Assembly: GCA_017562135.1 (NCBI GenBank)
Contig: QEYB01001046.1
Span: 620,001-684,000, forward strand
Origin: Dipylidium caninum
Taxonomy: Eukaryota > Platyhelminthes > Cestoda > Cyclophyllidea > Dipylidiidae
Reading direction: 5' to 3'
Length of the DNA: 64,000 nt
In this document: positions 61,501 through 64,000 of the stretch, piece by piece
Position numbering within the stretch: position 1 is the first letter of the stretch
Layout of the letters: each line of letters starts with the position of its first letter
Notes under the pieces: model-generated
Database searches by the model: none
What the model was told of the DNA's origin: nothing
What the model saw: the letters and a program-made list of their open reading frames with translations, nothing else
Program-made: the position numbers and the translations under genes

Positions 61501-62876
61501 AACCCTCATGGCCTGTGCTATCAACGCTGATCCCAACATTGTGGAGGCCCAACTGCCCAACGGACTCATCAGGGGACACGCCTACTCCATCACCAAAGTG
61601 GCCTACGTAAGAGTACACCCGCTTACATCTTCCCACTGCTCCAATGAGTTTCAATTGAGAAGTAGCATTCGTTAAAAATTCATACTACATTCTTGTAAAT
61701 TTATCTTCTAAAGTCCTCTAATGGTGTATAAGAGACCATATTTATTTTATAACTTCCTTATCGTTTTTGCTCCCGTTGTACTGTCCACCGGTAAGATATA
61801 AAGTTTGGCCGATATATTTTAGTTGTGGACTTACTTTTATCCACTTCGCTTGTGGACTTCTTTCTCCCCCGCTACGATAGTTGTTATTACTTAAAAGAGG
61901 CATAGATAGGAAATGCCACAAACCTTAGATTCCTCTATTCTGTTTAACCTCAAAAACAAAATACTTACCAGGTCGTTGATAGTCGATTTTATTTGAGCAT
62001 CTTTGGCCGTCTCTCGAGCATCCCAATCCGCTTATTCATTGGCGCTTGTTAAAAAGTAGACGGTGTTGCCTGTCAGCTTTGGAGACGTTCTTCATCGATC
62101 CCCATACCCGCTTTCAAGTGGGTCGTTGTCAGGACCTTTAATGTTCTCTCGATGAAATTCATCAAGAGAATTTGTGGTACACACTGCAACAATAAGGGGA
62201 TTTGCAGCCAGTAATGCGTGTGTAAAACTCCCAATTTTCGAGAGCCGCACTCCGTGTTTATTATTAGTTCGTGACCGTTGGTTGCAACAAATTTCGTGCT
62301 GCAAGCACATTTGCAAAGTGGGTACAAAGTGATAAACAGTTTATGGAGTCCTTAATTTGTTTTCCTTCTCCGAGCATAATAAGCAGGTGATTTGGTCAGA
62401 TTAATAGTCTAAGGATGGCGGTAAAAGCATTGCGACATTAAACATTTCACTTCTCTGGGAGATCACGGTAGTGGGCCTATTAACAATCTCCATCATTCTG
62501 TTAGTAAACAAAATCACATTCCTAATTATTGCCTAAATAACAAATAAGGATGTGCCTGCAATGTAACCCAATTACTGACACAACCTGTCGTTATCCCGTC
62601 AAATCTGCCATTGAATTTGTCTTATGGACTGATGGGAGGATGCCTTAACATTTGGCCAATTTCGAGTCAACTTCGTGTTGATCAGACGTGTTCCTTCTCG
62701 TCCCCGCAGATAAATTCGTCTGCAGGACCTGTCCTCCTCATTCGTATTCGCAATCCTTGGGGCAACGAAGCGGAGTGGAAGGGTCGTTGGAGCGACTTCT
62801 CTCCCGAGTGGCGCAGTCTCTCCGATTACCAGCGTCGTGAATTGGGCCTCAACATTGAAGCCGATGGCGAATTCTG
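58504..62876 (+). CDS. Calpain cysteine protease, 3' end beyond the window
   Basis: This is a Ca2+-dependent cytosolic cysteine protease. Exons are 58504-58608 (ATG), 58930-59259, 59610-59679, 60477-60729, 61354-61606 and 62710-62876, all in phase, giving about 392 residues here. After an N-terminal extension of about 100 residues come FEDPDFPAD and the protease core. The catalytic triad is complete: Cys171 in [10 protein letters not shown], His328 in RGHAYSITK and Asn352 in [12 protein letters not shown]. Other family blocks are [15 protein letters not shown] and [20 protein letters not shown]. The last visible exon ends GEF(W) at TG|GTAAAT; the rest of the protease core, the C2-like domain and any EF hands lie right of the window. 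The ATG exon could instead be internal, since AG precedes it. I did not assign a calpain subtype. Confidence 0.93.
61223..61292. repeat. Perfect 35-bp tandem duplication in a calpain intron
   Basis: Two identical 35-base units (61223-61257 and 61258-61292, each beginning CTGAGGATTG and ending TTTTAATTC) lie head to tail, about 60 nt upstream of the 61354 exon. The identity implies a recent duplication or an assembly slip. Confidence 0.95.
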
Positions 62877-64000
62877 GTAAATACAACAACTGTCTCTACA
62901 CCCAACAGTGTGTGTGTGTGTGAACATAAGGGTCGTGGGGTACGTGAATCACCACAGTCTCGTACTGTAGCTGTTATACATGCGCACATGCCATTACCCA
63001 CACGCACAAATGAGTGTGCCCAGGTCCCGTTCTGTTGCAGTCTGTCACGTGGTTGGCGCTGATTTATTTTCATTAGCCTTCTGGCAGACCGTGATGCAAA
63101 CCTCGGTCTTTCCGACTAAATTACTCCTAAAACGAGCCATAAATGAAGAAACTGAAGACATTCTTCTCTGCTAGTCGAAAGGGATATGATTGCCACCTTT
63201 ATAGCTTAATTGTTCTCATCTATTCCTAATAATCTCTGAGTCTTTGTAGAATCGTTTATTTGAGCAAAAGTGTAGGAAACGAGGTAATAAGGCGAAACAT
63301 CTCCCTCTTTTTATTGCTGAACGAAATAAGTCAGTTTTTTTTATAATATAAGGCATGTTTTAACAGAGATTCCACGCAGAATGGTCTTTCTCTATCATTG
63401 CGGTTACTCAGAAGAATGATGTTGCTTATGGTTTTCCGTATGGAAGCCAGCAATTTTCAGCCTCAAGCCTATGAGCTACCAAACAGTCTCAAATTTGCTC
63501 GAGTCTGAAACATTTAAACAGTTATTTAATGCAAATTACCTAGCAGTGAGTTGAGGAGGACTAGGGTATGCCCCGGTCATACTTCACTTAGTAAATTTTG
63601 CTTTAAGAATTTCTTACTCGTTGCACATTTCATATAAGCTTAGAAAGTTAATTTAGGTCTAGTTAATTCATATGTACATCGTTTGGTAAAACTTTACATA
63701 TCAGTTTGAGTTTGCCTCTTCTGACGCCCTAAATTGAGGCATTTTTTCATCAATAATGAAGCGCCTTATCTTAAGTGAGTTATAGTTTCTTTTTTTCTCG
63801 GAATAAGACCTCTTTAATTGTCTAAGATGATAATTAACATAAGCGGGGCAACAGTGGCCACAATTAGACGACTGAAAAAATGTTCCAACGCCGTCATTGA
63901 GTGAGTTATGAGTAAGTCTCCCGTCATTATTGTCATTAACTTGTCACCACTTTACTGCTTTTTTTGGGCCATCATACTCGGCTGGTACTAGAATTTCTCT
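62877..64000. other. Calpain intron running to the window edge
   Basis: No further calpain exon was found, although one beginning G-ATG (for MSxEDF) would be expected. A (TG)7 repeat lies at 62909-62922. The rest is AT-rich and non-coding. Confidence 0.5.

Noticed and set aside
62073..62327. Overlapping minus-strand frames in a calpain intron
   Set aside because: No family motif in either frame; possibly worn repeat DNA, but nothing to name it.
1..64000. tRNA, rRNA, CRISPR and bacterial operon features
   Set aside because: Looked for B-box-like GGTTCRANYCC sequences and short regular repeats; none with a supporting cloverleaf or array was seen, and the gene structure is eukaryotic.

Overview
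This is nuclear DNA of a multicellular eukaryote, most likely a parasitic flatworm (a tapeworm is my best guess). Genes are split into many short exons with consensus GT-AG junctions. Intron sizes fall into two classes, about 31-37 nt and about 54-74 nt, plus some long ones, and the tiniest ones cluster at 5' gene ends, as reported for schistosomes and tapeworms. The spacers are AT-rich and carry decayed mariner elements. There are no operons, Shine-Dalgarno sites or CRISPR arrays. All exon models were read by eye from splice sites, reading phase and remembered protein families; no alignment was run.

Layout. 0.1-1.2 kb (+): the 3' end of a phosphorylase kinase alpha-type regulatory subunit. 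3.1-6.7 kb (-): FBXO8 (F-box plus Sec7), tail-to-tail with it. 7-11.9 kb: mostly non-coding, with a mariner remnant and simple repeats. 11.9-14.6 kb (-): an unrecognised nuclear-type protein with a PLDLS CtBP-binding motif. 14.6-18.9 kb: no gene seen. 18.9-23.9 kb (-): a complete 16-exon EXOSC10/Rrp6 gene. 25.2-26.1 kb (+): a small two-exon orphan gene, head-to-head with EXOSC10. 27.3-28.2 kb (+): a decayed mariner. 28.7-34.0 kb (-): a PRMT6-like arginine methyltransferase. 34-39 kb: unresolved, with a few exon-like pieces. 39.0-40.2 kb (-): an ADAP/centaurin-alpha gene whose ArfGAP arginine finger is missing. 42.6-44.2 kb (+): a single-C2H2 zinc-finger protein. 45.9-55.8 kb (+): low-complexity Ser/Ala/Gln-rich exons that may continue that gene. 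56.8-57.3 kb (-): a third mariner. 58.5-62.9 kb (+): a calpain with an intact Cys/His/Asn triad, running off the right edge.

The genes are unrelated housekeeping and signalling genes (glycogen metabolism, Arf regulation and ubiquitination, nuclear RNA decay, arginine methylation, Ca-dependent proteolysis). The only thematic link is that FBXO8 and ADAP both act on Arf-family GTPases, and that is probably coincidence. The best candidates for something new are the small orphan gene at 25.2 kb, the PLDLS gene at 12-14.6 kb, the zinc-finger/low-complexity locus at 42.6-55.8 kb, and the degenerate ArfGAP.
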